A stretch of 64,000 bases of DNA from an uncultured Caryophanales bacterium (GCA_947564265.1 CANOBK010000002.1:105674-169673); one strand, 5' to 3'; numbered from the stretch's first letter, positions 26,561 to 35,504 are shown. The notes: generated by a model not told the origin, from the sequence alone. Numbers and translations are program-made.

Positions 26561-28568
26561 CGATTACCTCCAAATTACCATCATACTCTTCTTCTACACC
26601 CATTACAATTCGATCACGATCCAAATTATCCCCTTGCTGATTTTGTTTTTTTTCAGGAACTTCAGGAGTAGGTTTATAAATTAATCTCTTTACTTTTTGA
26701 TAATATTGATTTTCTTCAGGAATGGTGTTCATTTCCTCCATTTTACCTATTAAAATCGATAATTGATCCTTTGATAAACCTTTTACAATATTCTTAGAAA
26801 CAGCACTATCAATTGAAATTCCATTTACTTTCTTCGTATATACCTTATTAATTCCTCTCGTAGAAACAATATGAGGAGTTTTCGTATCAAAAACGGCCCT
26901 TCTAAAATTCCACATAAACTCTAAAACTTCATCGTCTGGATATAAAATACTTTCCATCTTTTCATCATAATCTAAGAAAAGCATATCAAAGCGATCCAAG
27001 GTAGACGCATCTAAAGGATTTCTACCAACATATTGCAAATCAGCACCTTTTCCCCAAGTATTAGCTCCTGCAACCATTCTAAAATTAGGATGCATCTCTA
27101 CAGGCTTAGGAGAATTAGGAAATTCCATATAACCATTAGAAAGACCTGAGTTGGCTACCGTTAAAGCAGCAGGATCAGATGTATCAATTTCATCTAATAA
27201 AAATATGCCACCTTCTGTAAAAGCCTTATAATAAGGTGTTTCATGATAGACTCCTCCGGCATCCATATACCCAAGTAATTTAAATTCGTTACTAGCTTTT
27301 ACCGTATAATACATTGGTAATCCTAAAACATCAGCCGCTTGACTAACAGCAACATTTTTTCCGCTACCCGCAGGACCCACTAGCATGATTGGTTCATTCA
27401 ACTGAATCGATGATAAGACCTCTGGGAATTGTTCATGAAAAACACCAGGAACTTCACGACGAGTCTTATCTTTATCAGTGATGATATAGACTTGCGGAAT
27501 ATAAATTGTTTCCATAAATTCATCAATTCTTTGTTTACAAGTATCTTTGATTTGCTGTTCAAAATCCAAAACAGCAGTATGTACCATCTCACTCGCTTGT
27601 AAATCATCCCTCACAGAAGTTAATACTGCATGCTTTACATCACTAATCAAAGTATCTCTTTGTTTTTTGGTAAGAAGCCGATTGACATCGAATTGCTTAA
27701 TATAATCTTCTGTTATTTTTTCAAGAGAATCAACAAACTGGTCTTGATATCTTTGCATTTGTTTAAAAGTAGTTTGTCGAATCACATCACTCATCGCTTT
27801 ACTCAAATTGTTATTTTCTTCCTCTATTTCTTGATCAATAATTTCTGGTTCTGGTTTTAGTTTTTCAATAAAACCATTCATCACATAAGAATTTTCAGGA
27901 AGATGATAAATTTTATCAGCTAAAGTTATAATTAATTCTCTTGTATTCGATAAAACAATATTGTCTTTTTCATCATTTAAAAAAGCATAATAGATTTGAG
28001 GATTATAACCCTTATTTCCCGTTTTCTTTCTCCCAACACAAGCAAAATAAGTATCTGTATCTTTATTATAATTTACATAATTAAAAGATCCATGTCTTAA
28101 TAATTTAGAAAGACCAGCTGCTCCATATTTTTGAAAAGCATTATTATAAATTTCATGAGGACCTTTCAAGTTTGCAAGATCTCCAAATTCCTGTTTCTCT
28201 GCCCAGGTTAATCGCCCAGCTTTTTTAGAATTACCATATTCATCATCTTCATATTCATAAAAAGCTCGATTATAAGATTCTGTAAAATAATCACGATAAC
28301 TTGTAATATAAATGTAACTTTGATTTTCTGAATTTTCACTAACAACAGGATCCAACTCTTTTTCAGCATTATTAGGAGTAAAAGCCACTGTTTGTCCAAA
28401 AATAGCTTTCCCTAACTGTTCTATTCTTACCATACCACCATCATTAAAATACCCAAGACTTTCTAAGTCCAAAGCTTTTCTGATATCTTCTTCTGTTAAA
28501 GCTGTCTTATCCTTTTCATCTTTTTTTGGTTGGTTTCCTATATAAGCAACCCAAATATTTTTTGCCAT
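26538..28568 (-). CDS. CobS/MoxR-like AAA+ ATPase with long N-terminal region
   Basis: A 676-residue protein. The AAA+ core lies at about residues 385-600: Walker A LVGPAGSGKN, Walker B GGIFLLDEIDTSD, sensor-like MVAGANTWGKG and an arginine-finger-like LDASTLDRFD. These fit the CobS/MoxR/dynein-related group. The first 380 residues hold an unrecognised domain and a coiled-coil-like stretch at about 250-350. The last 60 residues are polar and proline-rich. It starts after AGGGGG and overlaps the next gene by 23 nt. Such ATPases remodel or activate partner proteins with a VWA protein; the target here is unknown. Confidence 0.85.
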   Translation of the reverse strand: MAKNIWVAYIGNQPKKDEKDKTALTEEDIRKALDLESLGYFNDGGMVRIEQLGKAIFGQTVAFTPNNAEKELDPVVSENSENQSYIYITSYRDYFTESYNRAFYEYEDDEYGNSKKAGRLTWAEKQEFGDLANLKGPHEIYNNAFQKYGAAGLSKLLRHGSFNYVNYNKDTDTYFACVGRKKTGNKGYNPQIYYAFLNDEKDNIVLSNTRELIITLADKIYHLPENSYVMNGFIEKLKPEPEIIDQEIEEENNNLSKAMSDVIRQTTFKQMQRYQDQFVDSLEKITEDYIKQFDVNRLLTKKQRDTLISDVKHAVLTSVRDDLQASEMVHTAVLDFEQQIKDTCKQRIDEFMETIYIPQVYIITDKDKTRREVPGVFHEQFPEVLSSIQLNEPIMLVGPAGSGKNVAVSQAADVLGLPMYYTVKASNEFKLLGYMDAGGVYHETPYYKAFTEGGIFLLDEIDTSDPAALTVANSGLSNGYMEFPNSPKPVEMHPNFRMVAGANTWGKGADLQYVGRNPLDASTLDRFDMLFLDYDEKMESILYPDDEVLEFMWNFRRAVFDTKTPHIVSTRGINKVYTKKVNGISIDSAVSKNIVKGLSKDQLSILIGKMEEMNTIPEENQYYQKVKRLIYKPTPEVPEKKQNQQGDNLDRDRIVMGVEEEYDGNLEVIDEALPFN

Positions 28569-28665
28569 GATATACCCCCTAAAATAAATTGGTTATTATT
28601 ATAACATATTTTTCCTATTTAAAAAACTTTTTTTATTAGAATTTTACTTACAAAAAGAAAGTATT

Positions 28666-29382
28666 TTAAGAAAGAAATCCTAATCTTTTCATATTATTAC
28701 GCTCTTCTTGATAAATACGATCATAATCAATTTCTTTTTTATAGAAATCGAGTTCTCTTCGTAACGCATCCATATGAAATGGTTGTCCAACTGCAAGACA
28801 AGCTTCATAAGTAGGAACAAGACCAAAAGAGGCATATTTACTTACTTCAATATCTTCACTTAAAATATCCAAATATTCATAAGAACTTAAAATTTCTTCT
28901 TTAGATTTTGTTTTTTGTACCATAGGATGTTCAATTTCATCATAAATATCTTGTCTGTAAACGAGTCCATAAGAAGGCTCATAAACCCAAATGCTTCCGT
29001 CTTCCCTTGTACGTTTCATATAGCAGTGTTCCCCATAAAGAAATTGTTTCTTTTCCTCTTCACTATATTCTTGATATTTATTAATATAATCTGGTCTTAG
29101 ACGAATCCCATCAATCGTTGCATACACTCTTTGAAAATCATCTTCCCCAAATCCATAAGCAGAAAGAAAACTTCTATCATAACAGAACCCATTTGTCATT
29201 CGATTACAAAGTACAATCACAGAAAGAGCCATACCTCCCCAATAGACATGTCTTAGTCTTTCCATAAAATCATCATCAAGTTCATAGGGATAAATGAGTC
29301 CTTGATCTATTCCATACCGAAAGAGTTCTCTTTCCCGATTGGCATATTGATTCCATTCTTCTATTTGTAATTTACTAGCCAT
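28666..29382 (-). CDS. Hypothetical protein of the AAA ATPase cluster
   Basis: A 238-residue soluble protein without a recognised family. It is rich in aromatic and acidic residues (YANRERELFRYGID, YWGGMALSVIV, KFLYG-type segments) and carries WVYEPSYGLVYRQDIYDEIEHPMV in the middle. It lies one base after the 29.4-30.0 kb gene and 98 nt before the ATPase, all on the same strand, so an operon is likely. AGGGGGA precedes the ATG, the same unusual ribosome site as in three other genes of this cluster. Confidence 0.65.
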   Translation of the reverse strand: MASKLQIEEWNQYANRERELFRYGIDQGLIYPYELDDDFMERLRHVYWGGMALSVIVLCNRMTNGFCYDRSFLSAYGFGEDDFQRVYATIDGIRLRPDYINKYQEYSEEEKKQFLYGEHCYMKRTREDGSIWVYEPSYGLVYRQDIYDEIEHPMVQKTKSKEEILSSYEYLDILSEDIEVSKYASFGLVPTYEACLAVGQPFHMDALRRELDFYKKEIDYDRIYQEERNNMKRLGFLS

Positions 29383-29383
29383 A

Positions 29384-30049
29384 CTATCCCCCTAACTCAT
29401 ACGCATAAAAATGGGCTGACAATGTTTTAATTTTTCCGTTTTCAACAGAACCGATATAGCCCATACTCCCATGATACATCGCATCATTGATACCATTACT
29501 GCCAGAAATCTGCACTTCTTTCTTTTGACGTTGAAAAGATTCCCCACCTAATTGTTCTAATCTTTCTAAAAATTTCATACATTCTTTAGAATACTCACGT
29601 TTTGGCGGATTCAAAAGGTTTTGTATTAAATAATTTCTAGTTTTTAAAGCAGAAGAATATCCCTCTATATGAGTTTCAAATAACGAATCATATAATTCTT
29701 TTTTACATAAAACATCGAGTGCTAAATCTAAGACATACTTTTGACCATTAAAAGAGAATAAAATCCATGAATGATCAAATCTTTCATTGGGATAAACAAC
29801 AATACTCCCCCGTTCTATCAAATCTTCATCATTAAAAAATACAATCGCCGTATTAGTAGATTCATAACACCAATTTTTTAAATAGTGATGTTTCATTAAC
29901 TGGATAGGATTTCCTTCATAATTACCCATAACATTGATAGTTAAATTCTGTAGTTTTTTTATTAAGTAAGGAAAAACTTCTAGATCAATCTTACTATCTT
30001 TCGCAATGATAAATTTTCTTTCTCCTAGCATTACTGGATTTTCCATCAT
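29384..30049 (-). CDS. Hypothetical protein, possible transglutaminase-like fold
   Basis: A 221-residue soluble protein. NWCYESTNTAIVFF (Cys61), FDHSWILFSF (His93) and KYVLDLALDVL (Asp108/112) have the order and spacing of a Cys-His-Asp papain/transglutaminase-like triad, so a peptidase- or transglutaminase-like fold is possible; I cannot confirm it. The C-terminal 70 residues include SGSNGINDAMYHGSMGYIGSVENGK, which looks like a glycine-rich beta hairpin. It starts after AGGGGGTATC; two ATG codons in a row make the exact start ambiguous by one codon. First gene of the presumed operon after the P-loop kinase. Confidence 0.62.
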   Translation of the reverse strand: MMENPVMLGERKFIIAKDSKIDLEVFPYLIKKLQNLTINVMGNYEGNPIQLMKHHYLKNWCYESTNTAIVFFNDEDLIERGSIVVYPNERFDHSWILFSFNGQKYVLDLALDVLCKKELYDSLFETHIEGYSSALKTRNYLIQNLLNPPKREYSKECMKFLERLEQLGGESFQRQKKEVQISGSNGINDAMYHGSMGYIGSVENGKIKTLSAHFYAYELGG

Positions 30050-30107
30050 GATACCCCCTAAAGTGGTTTATATTTTAACATAAAAACAAGGAAATGAAAA
30101 GAAAAAA

Positions 30108-30131
30108 ATAAAACTGTGTTATAACAGTTTT
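30108..30131 (-). terminator. Terminator overlapping the end of the P-loop kinase gene
   Basis: AAAACTG / CAGTTTT stem that includes the stop codon at 30119, followed on the minus strand by ATTTTTTT. It separates this gene from the AAA cluster. Confidence 0.65.
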
Positions 30132-30610
30132 AAATCGAATAATAAATCTTCTAAATATTGATTTTTTTCTAAAATTAGAATTGGATAGGAATAATCTTCT
30201 GGATTTCTACTCCAAGTATCAAAATATTCCATAACATTTCGAATCAAATCTTCACTATTTCCTCTTTTCTGATATCTTTTCAATAACAACTCACGACTAT
30301 CTAGAGAAGGTAAAATAAATAGAAATGGAATGTTATTTTCAATTAATAGATTCCTAATATCTAAATTAGAAGGAACCAACACAAGATCATACTGTTTCAT
30401 TGCTTCCTTTAACGCTTTCACATAATTATTTGGCCAATCTGGATTTGGAATACGATTTTCTACACATTTCATTTTTTCATAGTCTTCTTCTTTAATATGA
30501 GAATAATCACAACGATAAGCGGAACTCCTTAAATCACATACATTCGGATATTTTTCTCCTACAGTTGTCTTTCCAAGTCCTGCGAATACACTAATTACCT
30601 TGATAGCCAT
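30119..30610 (-). CDS. P-loop nucleotide kinase-like protein
   Basis: A 163-residue protein with a short Walker A, VFAGLGKTTV (Gly11 to Thr16), followed by VCDLRSSAYRCDY, KQYDLVLVPSN (a Walker-B-like strand) and LKRYQKRGNSEDLI, the arginine-rich lid of small nucleotide/shikimate-type kinases. The C-terminal PILILEKNQYLEDL fits the last strand. The ATG at 30610 after GGTG is preferred over an ATG 18 nt upstream. The substrate is unknown. Similar small P-loop proteins occur in phages and mobile regions of Bacillota. Confidence 0.7.
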   Translation of the reverse strand: MAIKVISVFAGLGKTTVGEKYPNVCDLRSSAYRCDYSHIKEEDYEKMKCVENRIPNPDWPNNYVKALKEAMKQYDLVLVPSNLDIRNLLIENNIPFLFILPSLDSRELLLKRYQKRGNSEDLIRNVMEYFDTWSRNPEDYSYPILILEKNQYLEDLLFDLKLL

Positions 30611-30670
30611 ATATATCACCAATTTCATTATAATTATTTTTCTTTATCATATCAAGTGAAATAAAAACAA

Positions 30671-30697
30671 AAAGATAGGTATCTATCACCTATCTTT
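30671..30697 (-). terminator. Terminator of the spore protein gene
   Basis: Perfect 10-bp stem AAAGATAGGT / ACCTATCTTT with a 7-nt loop and TTGTTTTTA after it on the minus strand, 19 nt past the SASP stop. Confidence 0.85.
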
Positions 30698-30715
30698 TAA
30701 GCTATCCTAAATTAA

Positions 30716-30928
30716 TTATTTGTTTTGGTAGCTTCCACTAATTTGGTTCATTCCGTTTTGAACTAAACGTCTAGTGATTTCACCACCTACAGTTCCGTTA
30801 GCACGGCTAGTAGCATCTGGTCCTAAATTAACACCGAATTCGTTAGCGATTTCGTATTTCATCTTATCGATTGCTTGTTTAGCACCTGGAACTCTCATTT
30901 TCATTGATGAGTTGTTTGTGTTATTCAT
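30716..30928 (-). CDS. Small acid-soluble spore protein, alpha/beta type
   Basis: A 70-residue alpha/beta-type SASP, which coats and protects DNA in dormant spores and is degraded at germination. The family hallmarks are present: the GPR protease site [13 protein letters not shown] and the DNA-binding C-terminal helix [19 protein letters not shown]. Monocistronic with a strong GAGG ribosome site and its own terminator. This is the clearest evidence in the window that the organism sporulates or descends from a spore former. Confidence 0.96.
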   Translation of the reverse strand: MNNTNNSSMKMRVPGAKQAIDKMKYEIANEFGVNLGPDATSRANGTVGGEITRRLVQNGMNQISGSYQNK

Positions 30929-31017
30929 TGGTTCTCACCTCCTATACATTACTAGGTTGTGAGAATTGGAAAATTTCATACACAAAATTTACTGGAAATT
31001 TTTTACTTTTTTATTTT

Positions 31018-32202
31018 TTATAATAAATCTTGATAAGATTCCTGCATTTTTTCTTGAATTACAATTGTTTGAACATGTTCAATTGTAGTTTCAATCATTG
31101 TTTCATAATCAAATTTTTTTTCATTATCCAAACATTCTTGTAAATTTGGATTAATGACAGGATGTTTGGGTACAAAAACAGTACAACAATCTTCATACGG
31201 TAAAATACTAATATCATATGTATCAATTTTTTTCGCAAGATCAATAATTTCTAATTTATCGAGACAGGCAACTGGACGAATGACTGGCATATTAGTAACT
31301 TCGTTAATCACACTCATACTAGTTAATGTTTGGCTTGCAACTTGACCAATCGATTCTCCATTAATAATTACAAGTCCCTTATGTTTTTTTGCCATTTTTT
31401 CCATAATACGATACATCATTCTTCTCATAATTGTAATACAGTATTCTGGATTACATTCTTTATAAATTGCCTCTTGAATTTCAGTAAATGGAATAATATG
31501 GAGATTGATTTTATCTGAATAAACAGATAATTTTTTACAAAGATCAATGACCTTATTTCTAGCTTCAATACTAGTATGTGGAATTGCTTCAAAGTAAACC
31601 GCTTCAATTTTAACACCTCGTTTTAAAGCAAGATAACCAGCAACAGGAGAATCGATTCCACCACTAAGCATCAACATTCCACGAGGTTGTGTTCCAACAG
31701 GATATCCACCAAGTCCCGAAAAACTATCCACATAAAGATAAGTAAATCTCTCTAAGATTTCAATAAAAAGAGTAGTATCTGGATGATGAACGTCAACACT
31801 TAAGGAAGAATTATTTTTTAAAATAACACCACCCATTTGTCTACTAAATTCGGTACTTTGAATTGGGAAATTCTTATCACTGCGTTTGGTATCTACTTTA
31901 AAAGTACCACATTTATCTTTCATTAATTCTATAATATTAGTCTTAATCTCCTCGATATCAGTAGGAACCTTACTAGCAACTTGATAAGTATGAATTCCAA
32001 ACACTTGATTGATTCTTTTTAAAACAAAATCCAGTTCACTTTCTTCAAACTCAATATACATTCTAGAAATATCTCGACTGATTTTCACATGAAGACCATT
32101 TAATTTTTTTTGTAAATTTTGATAAAGGGTATTAATAAAAAACTTGCGATTCCCTTTTTTAGTAGTAAGTTCTCCATACTTAATTAATACTACTTTCTCC
32201 AT
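31018..32202 (-). CDS. thiI: tRNA 4-thiouridine synthase ThiI
   Basis: A 394-residue ThiI: N-terminal ferredoxin-like/THUMP region (about residues 1-165), the PP-loop MLSGGIDSPVAGY at about 180, and the conserved Cys pair region YCITIMRR and YEDCCTVFVPKHP. There is no C-terminal rhodanese domain, as is usual in Bacillota, where a dedicated cysteine desulfurase supplies sulfur. It makes s4U8 in tRNA and may take part in thiamin thiazole sulfur transfer. The cysteine desulfurase expected next to it is 2 kb upstream, with three unknown genes between. Confidence 0.95.
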   Translation of the reverse strand: MEKVVLIKYGELTTKKGNRKFFINTLYQNLQKKLNGLHVKISRDISRMYIEFEESELDFVLKRINQVFGIHTYQVASKVPTDIEEIKTNIIELMKDKCGTFKVDTKRSDKNFPIQSTEFSRQMGGVILKNNSSLSVDVHHPDTTLFIEILERFTYLYVDSFSGLGGYPVGTQPRGMLMLSGGIDSPVAGYLALKRGVKIEAVYFEAIPHTSIEARNKVIDLCKKLSVYSDKINLHIIPFTEIQEAIYKECNPEYCITIMRRMMYRIMEKMAKKHKGLVIINGESIGQVASQTLTSMSVINEVTNMPVIRPVACLDKLEIIDLAKKIDTYDISILPYEDCCTVFVPKHPVINPNLQECLDNEKKFDYETMIETTIEHVQTIVIQEKMQESYQDLL

Positions 32203-32235
32203 ATTATTCCCACTTTCTTATTTTTTAAACATTTT

Positions 32236-33054
32236 TTATTTTTCTTGAGGATTTCTACCGATTGTCTTTTGAAATCCTGAATTTTCTTTATCGTAATTTT
32301 CTACCATAGACGTAATCATTTGAATGATTGCATCTACTTCTTGATTGACCATTTTTATCGCCCTAAAAGCATCCTTACTAGAATTAGGATCATATCCAAT
32401 ATTTTCTATTTGATAGGGATAAGATGTCTGCACATGAATTGGTTGCATATTCCGATAGGAAATGACTAACTCCGCACTATGAAAATATAATAGTGGTACG
32501 ATACTAGAGTCTTCATATTCATCACGATTTAATACCAAAGTCTCCGGTTGAAAAGTTTCTTGTAGCAAGGTAGAATCAGTCAAATTGTTATAAGCATGAA
32601 AGGTAGTACCATGATAATTACCTTTTAGATAAACAGTAGTATCTGTAAATTCTACCAGTTTCTCCTCAGATGGAAATTGAGTATTCCCTTCAGAATCTTG
32701 TAACACATGAAAATAAGTCTGTTTCTCACTCTCAAAACTAACACAAACCAATTGATTAGATTTCTCTGTTAATACCATTTCTCTTCTCATGCATGAATTT
32801 CCTTTTTCATTTGTATAAGAAGCTTCTATTAGATAGAAATCAAGTCCATTTTCAAAAGAATAATCTAATCCGACGAATTTAGAATCAGGATTTTCTATGA
32901 CAAAATTTTTAATTCTTTGTTCATATCCAGAATCTAAAAGCCATTTTTTAGCCTTTTCATTTTCTTCATCGAATAAATCGTATACCTCATATTTAAAATC
33001 ACAACAAGCATCCATTAGTACCTTTTTCATTTTTTCATAAGCATTCATTTCCAT
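32236..33054 (-). CDS. Hypothetical protein, paralogue A of a pair
   Basis: A 272-residue soluble protein of unknown family, paralogous to its neighbour at 33111-33959. Both share a NAYExxK start, an FxNGLxFYLIEASYTNEKGNS-like segment (ending GNSxxMRxxxLT), a CGTTFxxYxNL-type turn, the VExAGYDPNSxxDAxxxI segment and a C-terminal QKTIGxNPxxK tail. Beta strands alternate in the middle third. The ATG at 33054 is chosen because GGAGAG lies before it and it aligns with the paralogue. No signal or membrane helix. It lies between the sulfur-transfer genes thiI and the cysteine desulfurase. Confidence 0.68.
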   Translation of the reverse strand: MEMNAYEKMKKVLMDACCDFKYEVYDLFDEENEKAKKWLLDSGYEQRIKNFVIENPDSKFVGLDYSFENGLDFYLIEASYTNEKGNSCMRREMVLTEKSNQLVCVSFESEKQTYFHVLQDSEGNTQFPSEEKLVEFTDTTVYLKGNYHGTTFHAYNNLTDSTLLQETFQPETLVLNRDEYEDSSIVPLLYFHSAELVISYRNMQPIHVQTSYPYQIENIGYDPNSSKDAFRAIKMVNQEVDAIIQMITSMVENYDKENSGFQKTIGRNPQEK

Positions 33055-33110
33055 TTTTAAATCTCTCCTTCTTTGCAATCACACGAATCCCCTAATTTTT
33101 CTTTTTAAAT

Positions 33111-33959
33111 TTATTTTGCTTCTGGATTAGTACCAATTGTCTTTTGAACTGGTTTCTGTATTTCTAGATAATTCTCTACTAATGCTTTTGTTAGTTCGAC
33201 AATTGCGTTTACTTCTTCTTGTATAATGCTAATCATTTTTTCTGCATCTTCTCTAGAATTTGGATTAAACCCTGCATCCTCTACTTTATATTTTTCAGAA
33301 AGTTGAGCATAGATGGGAGTAGGAGCTCCATCCGCATAAGTCGAAGCAGATGCCTCACCACCATATACAATTTCAATTTTTCTATCAAAACAACCACATA
33401 ACTTAAGTAATTTTAAAGACGGAACATATTGATCTATAATAGGATAACCCTGTCGATATTCTTCTTTCAATAAAGTGTTTTTTCTTAAATCTTTATAGAT
33501 AGTAAAAGTATCTCCACAAGTACCATTCACACCTATCTTCACTTTTTCAATCTCAACATCCTTTTCACTAATTGGAAACAAATCATCTTTAGGACTTGTC
33601 TCAGTAATTAATTGACGATAAGATTTTAAATCCCTTTCTAATACAATATTTACAAAAGGTTCTTCATAGTAATTTGAAGTTAAAGTAAATTGCCTCATAG
33701 TATGTGAATTTCCATTGTTATCTTTATAATAAATTTCACTATCTAAAAAGAACAATCCATTATGAAATTGATATTCAATCGAAGAAACAGTAGAATTTTT
33801 ATTTCTTTTCAAAAACCATGTTCCATATCCTCCTTTTCCACAACCATTTTCCAATTTTTCTTGGATTTCTTCTTGGGACAACTCACGTTTCTCAAATGGG
33901 AAACGTTCTAGAAGTTCTCCTAATGTTTGTTTGATTTGTTCATATGCATTAATCGCCAT
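33111..33959 (-). CDS. Hypothetical protein, paralogue B of a pair
   Basis: A 282-residue soluble protein, the second member of the tandem pair. It has the same skeleton as paralogue A: NAYEQIKQTLGELLE start, a YQFHNGLFFLDSEIYYKDNNG strand pair, FTIYKDLRKNTLLKEEY, a GFNPNSREDAEKMI segment and a QKTIGTNPEAK tail, but the GKGGYGTWFLK segment is its own. The conserved tail suggests a common partner or a short docking motif. GGAGAG ribosome site right before the ATG. Function unknown. Confidence 0.68.
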   Translation of the reverse strand: MAINAYEQIKQTLGELLERFPFEKRELSQEEIQEKLENGCGKGGYGTWFLKRNKNSTVSSIEYQFHNGLFFLDSEIYYKDNNGNSHTMRQFTLTSNYYEEPFVNIVLERDLKSYRQLITETSPKDDLFPISEKDVEIEKVKIGVNGTCGDTFTIYKDLRKNTLLKEEYRQGYPIIDQYVPSLKLLKLCGCFDRKIEIVYGGEASASTYADGAPTPIYAQLSEKYKVEDAGFNPNSREDAEKMISIIQEEVNAIVELTKALVENYLEIQKPVQKTIGTNPEAK

Positions 33960-33978
33960 TTTTCTCTCTCCTTTTTAA

Positions 33979-34260
33979 TTACTGAAATGGATTTAACCTT
34001 TTCAACATTGACTTAGTTCGCTTCTTTGAGTCAGGATTAGCTTCTGTTTTCTCCGAACAAGAAGGTACTAAAAACTTTCTTTGTTCTTTTTCTAGTTTTT
34101 TGATTTCACTTTCAATTCTATATCGTTCAAAGGCATTTTCACAATATCTTAAAGAATCCTTTAAACAAAGAATATATTCTGAATAAGCATGGTAAATATT
34201 TCTTTTCTTGTTTTCTAGTACTTTGGAAACCATCCATTGATCGGTTTGATCTAATTTCAT
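33979..34260 (-). CDS. Hypothetical helical protein
   Basis: A 93-residue charged, helical protein with no recognised family: the long helix ERYRIESEIKKLEKEQRKFL suggests a coiled coil, and the C-terminal KKRTKSMLKRLNPF is basic. It lies 10 nt after the cysteine desulfurase gene and 19 nt before paralogue B, so it is probably part of the same operon. Ribosome site GGAGAA. Confidence 0.6.
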   Translation of the reverse strand: MKLDQTDQWMVSKVLENKKRNIYHAYSEYILCLKDSLRYCENAFERYRIESEIKKLEKEQRKFLVPSCSEKTEANPDSKKRTKSMLKRLNPFQ

Positions 34261-34270
34261 GACTTTTCTC

Positions 34271-35392
34271 CTAAAATTTTAATTTTTGAATACATATTTT
34301 TAAGTTTTCCACAAAACTGTGGATTTCTTCTTCGGTAGTTAAGTAACTGATACTAACACGGATAGAATATCCAGAAATTTCATGAGGTTTCCCCATCGCA
34401 GTCAGAGATAAGGAATCACTATTATCTTTAGAACAAGCTGTCTTTGTCGAAATATAAATCTCTTTTTCTTCTAATGCATGAAGCATTGTTTCTGGCTTAA
34501 TTCCAGGAATACTAAGATTCACGATATGAGGAATCGAAGTATCCTTACTATTTAAAACAATACCATCAATCTCTGAAATTTCTTTCTTAAGTAAATCACT
34601 TAACATTTTTACTTTTTGATACTTCTTATCAAAATCATCAAGTGCCATTCGTAATGCCTTAGAAAGACTTACGATAAGAGGAAGTGCAGGTGTACCACTT
34701 CGATAATTCGATTGGCTTTTTCCTCCATGAATGAGGGGCTCCAATTGAATTTTTTCCTTTTTAATCAAACAACCAATTCCCTTCATCCCGTAGAATTTAT
34801 GGGCACTGAAACTATATAAATCAATTTCCTCTAAGGAAATAGGAATTTTTCCAACTGCCTGTGTCCCATCGACATGAAAAATGGTTGTAGGAAAGCGATG
34901 AACGATTTTAGAAATCTCTTCGATAGGCTGAAAAATTCCTATCTCACTATTTACCTGTGCAATACTAACAAGAACCGTATCTTTTGTAACTAAATTAGAT
35001 AAAGCATCCAAATCAACAAGTCCATTTTCTAGAAGGGGAACATAATCGATGATATAGCCCTTTTTTTCTAGATAAAATATGGTTTCTAAAATACTAGAAT
35101 GCTCTAACTTGGTAGTAATAATATGCTTTCCACGATTTTTATAGTATTCTACTATTCCTACGAGTGCCAAGTTATTAGACTCGCTGGCTCCACTTGTGAA
35201 AATAACTTCATCGCTCTTACATCCAAGTAATTGAGCTACCTGTTCAGTCGCAGAATCCATTAGTTTTTTTGATTCAACTCCCAATCTATGAAGAGAATTC
35301 GGATTTCCAGGATAATTACGACAGCATTTTAAATAAGAATCAAGAACTGACTCATCAACTGGTGTTGTTGCACTATAATCTAAATAAATCAT
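34271..35392 (-). CDS. Cysteine desulfurase (NifS/IscS-like)
   Basis: A 373-residue class V PLP desulfurase that takes sulfur from cysteine as an enzyme persulfide. Motifs: LDYSATTPVD at the start, TSGASESNNLAL, HVDGTQAVGKI, the PLP lysine in SFSAHKFYGMKGIG, and the active-site cysteine in ISTKTACSKD. It resembles the NifZ/IscS-type partner of ThiI in Bacillus, which supplies tRNA thiolation and not bulk Fe-S assembly. AGGGTG ribosome site; a terminator at 35470-35495 precedes it, so it starts a new transcript that may run through to thiI. Confidence 0.93.
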   Translation of the reverse strand: MIYLDYSATTPVDESVLDSYLKCCRNYPGNPNSLHRLGVESKKLMDSATEQVAQLLGCKSDEVIFTSGASESNNLALVGIVEYYKNRGKHIITTKLEHSSILETIFYLEKKGYIIDYVPLLENGLVDLDALSNLVTKDTVLVSIAQVNSEIGIFQPIEEISKIVHRFPTTIFHVDGTQAVGKIPISLEEIDLYSFSAHKFYGMKGIGCLIKKEKIQLEPLIHGGKSQSNYRSGTPALPLIVSLSKALRMALDDFDKKYQKVKMLSDLLKKEISEIDGIVLNSKDTSIPHIVNLSIPGIKPETMLHALEEKEIYISTKTACSKDNSDSLSLTAMGKPHEISGYSIRVSISYLTTEEEIHSFVENLKICIQKLKF

Positions 35393-35469
35393 GAACTTAC
35401 ACCCTCTTCTGTCCCTTTATTCTACCAAAAAACATGAAAAAAAACTACCATTTTTTACAAAAATTAAAA

Positions 35470-35495
35470 GACAGAAAATATTTCTTTTTTCTGTC
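35470..35495 (-). terminator. Terminator after the 35.5-36.0 kb gene
   Basis: Perfect 9-bp stem GACAGAAAA / TTTTCTGTC with an 8-nt loop, followed on the minus strand by TTTTAATTTTT, 10 nt past the stop codon. Confidence 0.8.
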
Positions 35496-35504
35496 CAAAT
35501 TAAA

